Of a stretch of 64,000 bases of DNA, positions 53,678 through 62,654 are shown piece by piece. Below the pieces are notes generated by a model. That model was not told where the DNA came from and ran no database searches. It saw only the letters and a program-made list of their open reading frames with translations. The first letter of the stretch is position 1, and each line of letters begins with the position of its first letter. The DNA is from Cyclobacteriaceae bacterium (GTDB taxonomy: Bacteria > Bacteroidota > Bacteroidia > Cytophagales > Cyclobacteriaceae). The translations under genes and the position numbers were made by a program. Where the stretch lies: contig JAEUTZ010000003.1 in NCBI GenBank assembly GCA_016787725.1, positions 1 through 64,000 on the forward strand, given 5' to 3'.

Positions 53678-56600
53678 GTGAAAAGAAATGTCTTGGCCTT
53701 TTTAGGTGTTCGCCCCGATGAACAGAATCAGGTTCTGTTGATGTTGGCTACGGGTTTTTTCATAGGGATTTTTATAGCCACGTATCAGGTAACAGCAGAA
53801 TCTTTATTCCTGAACCGGCTCAGTGACCAGTTGGATAAGGCCTTCCTCATGTCTGGAGTGTTGGGAATTGTCTCAACGCTGTTGTTTTCAATCTTCCAAA
53901 ATCGTATCAAGTTTGTAACGCTTACGATCGTGAGCATTGTATTAATTGTCCTAGCCACCCTGGCACTCTATTATTTCTATCACTTTGCCGATGTGGCCGT
54001 TCAGGATGGTACCCTGTTTATCATGTATTGTTTAATCGGGCCGATGACTGCTATACTATTGCTGTGTTATTGGGGAATATTTGGCCGACTCTTCAATTTC
54101 AAGCAATCCAAGCGAATCATTGGCTGGATTGATACCGGACAATTGATCGCGATCATTTTAGCCAACTTCATGATTCCGTTAACAGCCCGATTTTTTCCGG
54201 ATACTTCCAATTACCTGATTGTTTGTAATGTCAGCATCATTGCCTCGCTGCTTTGTCTGATCACCATTGCTATTAACTATTCCCTGGCCCGGGTTAGCGC
54301 AGATCCAACCGTGCGTTCTGAAACTCAATTCAACCGGATTTTCAAAGACCGGTACATTGTTCTGTTGAGTCTATTTCTGATTGTCTCGATGGTGACCTAC
54401 AGTTTTAATCAATTCACGTTTCAAACCCTGCTAAACAAACAATATCCTGATCAGCGCGACCTGACCAACTTCCTGGCGTATTTCAATGGTACTATTTATG
54501 CGTTGAGTTTATTCATGCAGTTGTTTGTAAACGATCGTATTCTTAGCATCTATGGAATACGCATTTCACTTTTTGTACTTCCTGCGGTGGTGGTCTTACT
54601 GTCTGTTGGGTCGGTCATAACAGGAACGCTGCTCGGGTATGATTTGACAACCGACCCTCAAACCTATATCTACTTCTTCCTCTTCATTGCGGTCATGCGG
54701 CTATTCAATGGCATGCTAAAGGACTCTCTCGAAAACCCGGTGTATAAGTTGCTCTTCATTCCACTCGACAACCGGTATCGATTCAGTATTCAGGCGAAAG
54801 TAGAAGGGGTTGTCAGCGAGTCGGGTAGATTTCTGGCCGGGATCTTTATATTTTCATTTGCCTTGATTCCTTTCTTCAAGATTTTATGGGTGCCCGTGTT
54901 GGTGTTGGGATTAACCTTGTTTTATTTCAACGTGATCCAAAATCTTTATCAGGAATATAAAAACAAAATTCGCGCAAAACTTGAAAATGATGACGGACAT
55001 TTGGACAGCCTCGAATTTGGATTTACCCAAATCACCAAACGTCTGGAATCGCTGTTGCAAACTGGTAAACCCACCCAAGCCATTTTCTCTTGTAAGTTAT
55101 TAGAGAAAATTGAACCTACCCAGGTAGGGGTGTGGGTCAATCAGCTCATGAAAAATGAAGGTCAGGAAACCCTTGAGTTCGCCCAACAAAGAATGAGTGA
55201 AATTAAGGGCCTCTCCGTGTCGGATCATTATGTGATCCGGTTGGATAAAAACCGGGTTCATCCGGAAGATAAACGTATTCTTAGCAAGGGCGAGTTGGAA
55301 TTCATCTTAAACAGCGGGGGTGATATTCAAAAAGCGAGGATTCAACGCCTTGCTCGTTCGCAGGATGTAAGCGATCGCCATTATAGTGCCGAACTGCTTC
55401 TTCATTCACAGGGCACGGATAACAATTCTTTCCTCATTGAATTATTAAACGACACGGAACCACGCGTGCGACTGGCCGCTATCAAGACCGCAATAAAAAA
55501 ATATGACACCGAGGTAATTAATGCACTGATTGAAAACCTGGGAAGCCCGCAGTTTACGAATGCCGCGATGAATGCATTGATTGTTATTGGCGAGCCGGCC
55601 TTGAGTTTACTGGATAATGCTTTTTATCGATCGGGTCAATCCTCACAAATAATGCTTCGGGTTGTGCAAATAATCGGCAGTATCGGTGGCAGCCGTGCGA
55701 AAGAATTATTATGGAATAAAATAGATTTTCCAGATAAGGTAATCGTATCTCAGGTATTGTTAGCCCTCGGAAAATCGGGATTTAAAGCGGGCATGTCGCA
55801 GGTAAGCCGGATTAAGTATGCCATCGAATCAGACATTGCCGATATCACCTGGAACCTGGGTGCCATCCAGGAAATTGGAAATGATGAAGTTTCGGCAGTG
55901 GTACGAAGAGCCCTGAACCGCGAGATTCAGAATGACATTGACCACGTATACATGTTATTAGCGATGTTATATGAAACACGTTCTATTCAATTGGTGAAAG
56001 AGAATATTGAAAGTGGAACAGCCGAAGGGGTAACGTATGCCATTGAGTTGCTGGATGTTTTTTTATCAGAGCAATTGAAGCAACAAGTAATTCCCGTCCT
56101 GGACGACATCAGCAACACGGAGAAATTAAACCGGTTAGAAGTGTTTTATCCCCGGGTGCAATTGGATGAGAAATTGGTCCTGAAGTTTTTAATCAACCGG
56201 GAATTTACGCAGAGTAATCGCTGGACCAAATCAGCCGTGTTGCATCAGATCGGGGTACAACGTATTGAAGAATTTTCATTAGATCTCATTGCCCAACTCT
56301 TCAATCCTGATAAATTCATCCGTCAAACGGCAGCCTGGTCGTTGAATGAGATTAGTCAGGATCTTTATCAGTCCAACGTAATTCGCCTGGGCAATGAGGT
56401 TAAGCGCGAACTCGATGCTGCGATCCTGCAGGAGGGGAAACGCAGAATTCTTTTATATGACATGGTCTTATTCTATCAGCAGCCATCACTCTTTGAGGGT
56501 GTTTCCGGGCTTACACTTTCGTACCTGGCGGATATCTCGGTGACGGTTACGATGCCGAAGGACCAAGTAATTACCTTAGACCAAAATGATGTGAATGACT

Positions 56601-56830
56601 TCTTCATTGTTTTCAAGGGCAGTGTTCAATATTACCAGAAAGGAGTTCAACTCGCAGAGTATCAGGCGCCACAGTTTATTGGTGAATACGTTACCAGTTC
56701 CGGTTTTGTGAATTCCAACCGAATAAAGGCAACGGAGGATACCATTCTGCTCAAGTTCAATAAAGATCGGTTTTATGAGTTGCTGGCAGAACATGTAAGG
56801 CTGGCCAGCAAGGTTTTGGAATATATTTGA
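53678..56830 (+). CDS. ATP/ADP-translocase-like transporter fused to HEAT repeats and a cyclic-nucleotide domain
   Basis: The 1050-residue protein starts at a GTG. Residues 1-430 contain about 12 membrane helices of the nucleotide transporter (Npt/Tlc) type, with LLCYWGIFGRLFNFKQSKR and FKDRYIVLLSLFLIV segments. From about residue 540 to 880 there are HEAT-like helical repeats, one with the pattern EPRVRLAAIKTAIKKYD. The C-terminal 120 residues form a cyclic-nucleotide-binding domain (DFFIVFKGSVQYYQKGVQLAEYQAPQFIGEYV). It may be a gated nucleotide or nucleotide-like transporter. The substrate is not evident. It stands alone. Confidence 0.75.
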   Translation: MKRNVLAFLGVRPDEQNQVLLMLATGFFIGIFIATYQVTAESLFLNRLSDQLDKAFLMSGVLGIVSTLLFSIFQNRIKFVTLTIVSIVLIVLATLALYYFYHFADVAVQDGTLFIMYCLIGPMTAILLLCYWGIFGRLFNFKQSKRIIGWIDTGQLIAIILANFMIPLTARFFPDTSNYLIVCNVSIIASLLCLITIAINYSLARVSADPTVRSETQFNRIFKDRYIVLLSLFLIVSMVTYSFNQFTFQTLLNKQYPDQRDLTNFLAYFNGTIYALSLFMQLFVNDRILSIYGIRISLFVLPAVVVLLSVGSVITGTLLGYDLTTDPQTYIYFFLFIAVMRLFNGMLKDSLENPVYKLLFIPLDNRYRFSIQAKVEGVVSESGRFLAGIFIFSFALIPFFKILWVPVLVLGLTLFYFNVIQNLYQEYKNKIRAKLENDDGHLDSLEFGFTQITKRLESLLQTGKPTQAIFSCKLLEKIEPTQVGVWVNQLMKNEGQETLEFAQQRMSEIKGLSVSDHYVIRLDKNRVHPEDKRILSKGELEFILNSGGDIQKARIQRLARSQDVSDRHYSAELLLHSQGTDNNSFLIELLNDTEPRVRLAAIKTAIKKYDTEVINALIENLGSPQFTNAAMNALIVIGEPALSLLDNAFYRSGQSSQIMLRVVQIIGSIGGSRAKELLWNKIDFPDKVIVSQVLLALGKSGFKAGMSQVSRIKYAIESDIADITWNLGAIQEIGNDEVSAVVRRALNREIQNDIDHVYMLLAMLYETRSIQLVKENIESGTAEGVTYAIELLDVFLSEQLKQQVIPVLDDISNTEKLNRLEVFYPRVQLDEKLVLKFLINREFTQSNRWTKSAVLHQIGVQRIEEFSLDLIAQLFNPDKFIRQTAAWSLNEISQDLYQSNVIRLGNEVKRELDAAILQEGKRRILLYDMVLFYQQPSLFEGVSGLTLSYLADISVTVTMPKDQVITLDQNDVNDFFIVFKGSVQYYQKGVQLAEYQAPQFIGEYVTSSGFVNSNRIKATEDTILLKFNKDRFYELLAEHVRLASKVLEYI

Positions 56831-56958
56831 TTTTCGCTTATTTTTCACAGATTTTTTAAACTGTCAGTCGTATTTGGAATTTTTTTAGACGTAAGAATTG
56901 TCTTCTGGGAATCCTGATTCCTCTGTTTTTTGAGTAATTTTCAAGATTAGCGAAAGGG

Positions 56959-59900
56959 ATGTTAAATTATTCCGTTCAAGTTGGCGAATTGAATGAATCT
57001 GATCCGGAGCCTAATTCAGGGCTTCAGGTTGGCACAAACCCCTTTCCGGGTCTTCGCCCATTCACCCTGGATGACAGTCACCTCTTTTTTGGCCGCGAAG
57101 GCCAGGTAGACGAAATATTGCTCAAACTCCACCAGCATCGGTCGGTAACCATTATGGGTTACTCGGGCAGCGGTAAATCCAGTCTAATGTATTGCGGGTT
57201 GATTCCCGTACTCTATGGTGGGTTCATGACCGATTCCGGTCCGCATTGGAAAGTAATCACCGTAAGACCGGGAAACTCACCCATCGAAAATCTTAGTCAG
57301 AGTGCAGTCAATTTTCTGCTAAGTGAAGGCCGGATTACTGAAGAGGATAAACATATCCATAAAGCCATCATCAATTCCGTTTTACGCAATAGTTCGTTTG
57401 GGTTGGTTGAGTTAACCCGCTACTTGCAAACTTCTGATAATGACAATGTTTTCTTTTTGGTCGATCAGTTTGAAGAGATTTTTCGATACCACGATAGCAG
57501 TGAAGAGTACGCGAATGAGTCGATCGCTTATGTAAACTTGTTAATTCAAGCCGTAAAGCAACGCCAGGTTCCTGCCTATGTTGCTATTAACATGCGGTCC
57601 GATTTTCTGGGACAATGCTCAGGTTTTGCTGGCCTTACCCAAATGATCAATACCAGCAATTACCTGGTGCCTCAAATGACCCGCGATCAGAAACGTCTGG
57701 CGATTGAAGGCCCGGTGGCTGTTGGGGGTGGAAGAATTGCACAGCGTTTGGTAAAGCGGTTGTTGAGCGACATTGGCGATAGTCAGGATCAACTCCCGAT
57801 TCTCCAACATGCGCTTATGCGCACGTGGGATTATTGGGTAGCTAACCGGGAAGCCGGGGAGCCCATGGACATCCGCCATTACAATGCGGTGGGCCGGGTT
57901 GCTCAGGCACTTTCCTTGCACGCAAATGAAGCTTATGATGAGCTAACGAATTCGGAAAAAGATATAGCAGAAGTCCTCTTTAAGAGTATTACCGAGAAGA
58001 ATTCAGAAGGTCTGGAGATGCGAAGACCGGCCCGCATTTCCGAAGTGGCGGAGCTGGCGCAAGTAGCGGAAGACAAAGTAATAAAAGTTGTAGAAGAATT
58101 CCGTAAACCCGGGCGGTCCTTCCTCATGCCGGGAATGCATATTGCCCTGAAGGCCGATTCGGTGGTCGAGCTCTCCCATGAAAGTTTGATGCGCATTTGG
58201 ACCCGCCTCTCCACCTGGGTAGACGAAGAATATGAGTCTGCGCAGATGTATAGACGGGTATCGGAGGCTTCGGCCATGTATCAGATTGGTAAAACCAGTT
58301 TGTGGCGGCCACCCGATTTGCAATTAGCACTCAACTGGCAAAAGAAACAGAAACCGACCCGGCAATGGGCACAACGATATGACATTGCCTTTGAGCGGGC
58401 CATCGTATTTTTGGATACGAGCCGCATCACCTACGAGGCGGAGTTAAAGAATCAGGAGATGCTGCAGCGCAGAATGCTGCGCAGAGCCCGCGTTACGAAC
58501 TTGATTCTGGCCTTGTTGTTATTGATCGCCACAGGGTTCTTTGTGTACGGATTCTTCCAGAAGATTGAAGCGGATAGACAACGTGATGCAGCGTTCGATT
58601 CGGAAAAAGAGGCTCAATTACAACGCGATAATGCTATTGAACAGCAGACCAGAGCGGAAGAAGCATTAAAACTAGTAGAGGAACGAGAAAGAAGAATTGA
58701 GCAGCAAAATGATTTATTGGAAGTTCAGTTTAAAGAGTTAAAAATAGCTTTGGAAGAAGCTGAATATCAACGAAATCTTGCGGTTAAGAATTTCAACGAA
58801 GCAACTATTCAACGAGATAGCGCCCGGCTTGAGCGGGATAAGGCAACTTCGGAATATAATCGTGCAGAAGCGAATTTGAAAGAGTCCAATCGTTTGTATA
58901 TGCTTTCCAAAGCACAATCCTTGGCGGCTAAGTCAGAAGGTATTGAAGATGCTCAATTGGCAGGATTAACCTCCATGCAAGGGTATCTCTACCACACCCA
59001 ATATGGCGGCAAGCAATATGATCCTTATATCTTCCGGGGGTTATACTACTCATTAGCAAAAATTCAAGGGTATAACTACAATGCGGTGAAAGTGCCCGGT
59101 GGATATCGGAACCGGATGTATGCGCTGGCAGTTTCAAACATTTCATCAGATTTTTACACCACGGGGAATGATGGCAGGATCTTTAAAGGCAATTATGAAG
59201 CACAAAAAATCCAGACCGCCAGTATTTTCGAGAATGACGGAATCCCTAACCGCGATCTGGCGCTGAGCATCGATGAGAAATACCTGATCAATACCAGTGA
59301 TTCCAGTTATGTTGAGATTATTAACCTGGCTTCGTCCGCTAAACCGCAACGCGTGACCGGACATACTGCGTTCGTAAATGATATCAAGTTCTTGCCGGAT
59401 AATTCAGCGTTCATCACAGCTTCGGCCGATAGGTCCTTGCGCCTTACTACCTTGACCGGACAGAGCAGGAAAATTACTACGCTTCCCTATGATTTGAAAT
59501 CGATCGATATCAGCCCCGATGGAAAACAGTTGGTTGGCGGTTCAGCAGGTGGAAAGGTGGTCATGATTGATTTGACAAATTATTCCTTTAAGGAAATCTG
59601 GTCCGATGAGTCGATTATTAAACTCAGCGACACAACAAAGACAGCCAAAGTCATGAACCGCATTCTTTCCGTAGCCTGGCACCCTACCAAACCGGTCATT
59701 GCTTTCGGGGTTGAAATGATAAACGAGAAGCAACGTGTGGTACGGGGCGTTGTGAAAATTATGGATTTGAATACCAAACGCATCAAAGAGTTGACCGGAC
59801 ATAAGTCAGGCATTGCCGACCTGGAATTTAGTTCGGATGGATTGTTATTGGCGAGCTCCGGCCTGGACAGCAAATTACAAATGTGGGTGGTGGATCACGA

Positions 59901-60156
59901 GGAGGACCTGCCCATTGTAATGGATAACAATAATGGCTCCGTATGGGATATTGTCTTCACAAAAGACTCCCGGTATTTAATTGCCTCGTGTAACAACGGA
60001 GAAATTAGAATCTGGCCAACCGACCCGCGCATGCTGGCCGAGCAGGTGTGCCCGAAGATGGAGCGCAACATGACGAAGGACGAATGGGACAGCTACGTGG
60101 GGAGTGATATTGGCTACGAATCAACATGCCGGAGTTTACTAATTAAGGACTTTTGA
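56959..60156 (+). CDS. Membrane-anchored STAND NTPase with WD40 repeats
   Basis: The 1065-residue protein starts with an nSTAND-type domain: NPFPGLRPFTLDDSHLFFGR, Walker A GYSGSGKSS (about 67-75), Walker B FFLVDQFEEIF (about 167-177). A single membrane helix lies around residues 511-531, with strong positive charge just before it, so the NTPase is cytoplasmic. It is followed by a long coiled coil and about six WD40-type repeats (for example GHTAFVNDIKFLPDNSAFITASADR, GHKSGIADLEFSSDGLLLASSGLD), which by this topology would lie in the periplasm. The next gene starts at TGATG. STAND proteins act as ATP-driven molecular switches, often oligomerising on a signal. Confidence 0.8.
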   Translation: MLNYSVQVGELNESDPEPNSGLQVGTNPFPGLRPFTLDDSHLFFGREGQVDEILLKLHQHRSVTIMGYSGSGKSSLMYCGLIPVLYGGFMTDSGPHWKVITVRPGNSPIENLSQSAVNFLLSEGRITEEDKHIHKAIINSVLRNSSFGLVELTRYLQTSDNDNVFFLVDQFEEIFRYHDSSEEYANESIAYVNLLIQAVKQRQVPAYVAINMRSDFLGQCSGFAGLTQMINTSNYLVPQMTRDQKRLAIEGPVAVGGGRIAQRLVKRLLSDIGDSQDQLPILQHALMRTWDYWVANREAGEPMDIRHYNAVGRVAQALSLHANEAYDELTNSEKDIAEVLFKSITEKNSEGLEMRRPARISEVAELAQVAEDKVIKVVEEFRKPGRSFLMPGMHIALKADSVVELSHESLMRIWTRLSTWVDEEYESAQMYRRVSEASAMYQIGKTSLWRPPDLQLALNWQKKQKPTRQWAQRYDIAFERAIVFLDTSRITYEAELKNQEMLQRRMLRRARVTNLILALLLLIATGFFVYGFFQKIEADRQRDAAFDSEKEAQLQRDNAIEQQTRAEEALKLVEERERRIEQQNDLLEVQFKELKIALEEAEYQRNLAVKNFNEATIQRDSARLERDKATSEYNRAEANLKESNRLYMLSKAQSLAAKSEGIEDAQLAGLTSMQGYLYHTQYGGKQYDPYIFRGLYYSLAKIQGYNYNAVKVPGGYRNRMYALAVSNISSDFYTTGNDGRIFKGNYEAQKIQTASIFENDGIPNRDLALSIDEKYLINTSDSSYVEIINLASSAKPQRVTGHTAFVNDIKFLPDNSAFITASADRSLRLTTLTGQSRKITTLPYDLKSIDISPDGKQLVGGSAGGKVVMIDLTNYSFKEIWSDESIIKLSDTTKTAKVMNRILSVAWHPTKPVIAFGVEMINEKQRVVRGVVKIMDLNTKRIKELTGHKSGIADLEFSSDGLLLASSGLDSKLQMWVVDHEEDLPIVMDNNNGSVWDIVFTKDSRYLIASCNNGEIRIWPTDPRMLAEQVCPKMERNMTKDEWDSYVGSDIGYESTCRSLLIKDF

Positions 60157-61280
60157 TGAGGCGGCCGTTACTATTTTTGACATTACTCTTCCTCCTGTAT
60201 TCAGTCTCCACCTCCGCCCAGGTAACTGACCAGCCAAGTAGCGATTGCGAACAAATTCTGATCCAGGCCGATGATGAATTTAATGCCGGCCGGTACTATG
60301 GCATCCCTGCTCTGTTAAAGCCATGCCTGGATCAGGGCTTTAGCAGTGAACAAAAGGTCCGGGCCTATCTATTGCTGACACAAGCGTATTTGATTTTAGA
60401 TGATCCTATTGCTGCCGATGATAGCTATCTAAAGTTACTGAGAGCCGATCCGGAATATGTCGCTAATCCGGCCCGCGACCCGATTGATGTTTATTATCTC
60501 AGCCGCAAATTTATTTCAACCCCCGTATTTACTCCGCACCTGAGGGCCGGTTTTAATACGTCATTGGTTCGTACCATTCATGACGTTAGCACCAGCGGAA
60601 ATCCAGTGGAAACAAAAAACCTTTTGCGTGTTGGGGTACAAGCAGGTGCGGGCATTGATTGGAACATTAACAATCGCTGGAGTTTATGTGGGGAAGCCAA
60701 CTATTCCTACAAGGCATTTGCACAAGACAAGATGCCCTACTTTGATGCCGATGAAGGCCGGTATGTAGAGCGGCAAAACTGGTTTGATTTTCCGTTATAC
60801 GTCAAGTTTTCCGATGATTCGGGCAAGATCCGGCCATTCAGTTATGCTGGATTTGCAATCAACCTGTTATTCACCGCCCGTGGGGTAAACTGGATTTATA
60901 CCGATCAGAAACCGGATGGTTCTAAAAAGGAAGCAACCGGTCCTACTGAGCCGCTTGCCTTTAAAAGAAATTTAATTAATCAATCGCTGGTGGTTGGAGG
61001 GGGTCTCAAATATAAAATTGGAAAAGACTTTGTTTATGCCGACATCCGGTACATGATGGGCCTTACCAACTTAACCAAGCTCGAGACCAACTATTACAAT
61101 GAAGAGGGTGAATTTTCATCGTCCGTTCCCTTTTACAACCATGTAAGTGACCTTTTCAGGTTAGATAACATCTCGATTTCGGCTGGGTATATCCATCCGA
61201 TATATAACCCCCGGAAGAAAACAAAACCCTTCCGTGGTATTTTTAAAAGGAAGTCGGGTGAAAAGGAGGGCGTGGAATGA
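60156..61280 (+). CDS. Outer-membrane beta-barrel with an N-terminal helical-repeat region
   Basis: The 374-residue protein has a signal peptide (LLFLLYSVSTSAQ), then about 85 residues with TPR-like helices (EQILIQADDEFNAGRYYGIP, YLLLTQAYLILDD) and a roughly 200-residue beta-barrel domain (AGFNTSLVRTIHD, VGVQAGAGIDWNIN, WSLCGEANYSYKAF, SISAGYIHP). The ATG at 60156 follows the STAND gene stop at TGATG. Next gene overlaps it by ATGA. The helical part would reach from the barrel into the periplasm toward the WD40 part of the STAND protein. Partner roles are inferred. Confidence 0.7.
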   Translation: MRRPLLFLTLLFLLYSVSTSAQVTDQPSSDCEQILIQADDEFNAGRYYGIPALLKPCLDQGFSSEQKVRAYLLLTQAYLILDDPIAADDSYLKLLRADPEYVANPARDPIDVYYLSRKFISTPVFTPHLRAGFNTSLVRTIHDVSTSGNPVETKNLLRVGVQAGAGIDWNINNRWSLCGEANYSYKAFAQDKMPYFDADEGRYVERQNWFDFPLYVKFSDDSGKIRPFSYAGFAINLLFTARGVNWIYTDQKPDGSKKEATGPTEPLAFKRNLINQSLVVGGGLKYKIGKDFVYADIRYMMGLTNLTKLETNYYNEEGEFSSSVPFYNHVSDLFRLDNISISAGYIHPIYNPRKKTKPFRGIFKRKSGEKEGVE

Positions 61281-62578
61281 AACATAGAGTACTACTTCCA
61301 CTACTTTTTCTGCTGGCCTGCGACACGGCCAGCGACTTTACCCTGCCAGAAGAATCTTACTTTGTTAAGTATTATGGCAAGGATGGAAATCAATACGGAA
61401 TCGATTTTGTAGTCAATACCGATGGGAGTATTGTGATGATGGGGAATACCCTCAGTTCCAAAGTGGGAGACTTCCAGCAGATTTATCTGATGAAGGTGGA
61501 CCCGAACGGTGCTATTCTGTGGGAGCGTTCCATCGGGTTGCCGGATAAGCATGAATACGCCCGGGATTTGGAAGTTCACCCGGACGGTCGGTTGATCATT
61601 GTAGGAGAAACAGAAATGACACCCGGCAACCGGGATGTTTACATTAAGACGATTTCTCAGCAGGGATTGCCCTTGGACAGCAGCCGGGTAGCTTTAACTA
61701 ATTCTTCAGGGTTGGAGACCAATGAAGAAGTAAGTTCAGTCTCGATTGTTAGCAATGGATTCATGGTAGCAGGTGCAACCACCAAGTTAGAAAGTGCCGT
61801 ACCGGGTGCTAATGATCTACGAGATGCCATGCATCTACGGTTTGATAATTCATTGAATTGGATTAGTGAATTGACGGGAAATTGGTCAGATGTTACGGGT
61901 AGCCTGAATGGTGATGATTTTGCAACCAAAGTCATTGAAGTTGTACCCAATGCAGTGTATTACGTTTTCGGCTATTCAAACAATGATTTTGTCGGAGATA
62001 ATGTAAATGACTATCAGGTGTGGGTTTTCCAACTGGATATGGTTGGGGTACCTTCCAGTATCGACTTAACCTTTGGGGACGTTCAAAAAGATGAGACTTT
62101 ATCTGCTGTCAGTACCACCGGAGTTGGATTCGTTCTGGCAGGGAAGTCAGTACAAGGAACGTCAGAGCAATCCTACCTGATCAAACTAACCAGTGCGAAT
62201 GATTTAACTGCTGTGACAACGTTGGTGGAACAGGAAGTGAATCAACTGGGAGCCCGGCCAGGAATCACGGTTTTATCTGCCGATGAGGGCAACCAAATCC
62301 GTACCGCGGAGCAATCCAACGGTAATTTCTTAATGGTCGCAGATGATTATACCACCGCTTCCCCTCGAATTGCCCTCACGTTTCTTTCCCGCGAATTTTC
62401 AGACAACAACAAACCTCCTCTCATTTTTGATGGAGGGGGTAAAGATTTTGCAGGAAATGTGGCTGAGCTTCCAAACGGCCGGATTCTTTTATATGGAACC
62501 ATGACGCTGGGCGGATTGGGCAGCCAGCAGAAGTTGGTACTGATGAAATTAAATCCGGACGGGAAACTCGTTGAATAA
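61277..62578 (+). CDS. Propeller-like lipoprotein
   Basis: The 433-residue protein has a lipoprotein signal (LLFLLAC, Cys15). The mature part repeats a strand pattern such as DFVVNTDGSIVMMGNT, QIYLMKVDPNGAILWERS, LEVHPDGRLIIVGET and KLVLMKLNPDGKLVE, as in beta-propeller proteins of the SBBP/delta-60 type. About six such units are seen. It likely sits in the outer membrane facing periplasm or surface. It overlaps the previous gene by ATGA and belongs to the same operon. Confidence 0.7.
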   Translation: MKHRVLLPLLFLLACDTASDFTLPEESYFVKYYGKDGNQYGIDFVVNTDGSIVMMGNTLSSKVGDFQQIYLMKVDPNGAILWERSIGLPDKHEYARDLEVHPDGRLIIVGETEMTPGNRDVYIKTISQQGLPLDSSRVALTNSSGLETNEEVSSVSIVSNGFMVAGATTKLESAVPGANDLRDAMHLRFDNSLNWISELTGNWSDVTGSLNGDDFATKVIEVVPNAVYYVFGYSNNDFVGDNVNDYQVWVFQLDMVGVPSSIDLTFGDVQKDETLSAVSTTGVGFVLAGKSVQGTSEQSYLIKLTSANDLTAVTTLVEQEVNQLGARPGITVLSADEGNQIRTAEQSNGNFLMVADDYTTASPRIALTFLSREFSDNNKPPLIFDGGGKDFAGNVAELPNGRILLYGTMTLGGLGSQQKLVLMKLNPDGKLVE

Positions 62579-62654
62579 CGCGATTTTTAGCGAAAATGGT
62601 TACTTTTAATCCGTCTGTATCATTTAGATTCTGTAGTTGGCCAAGAACCACCCT

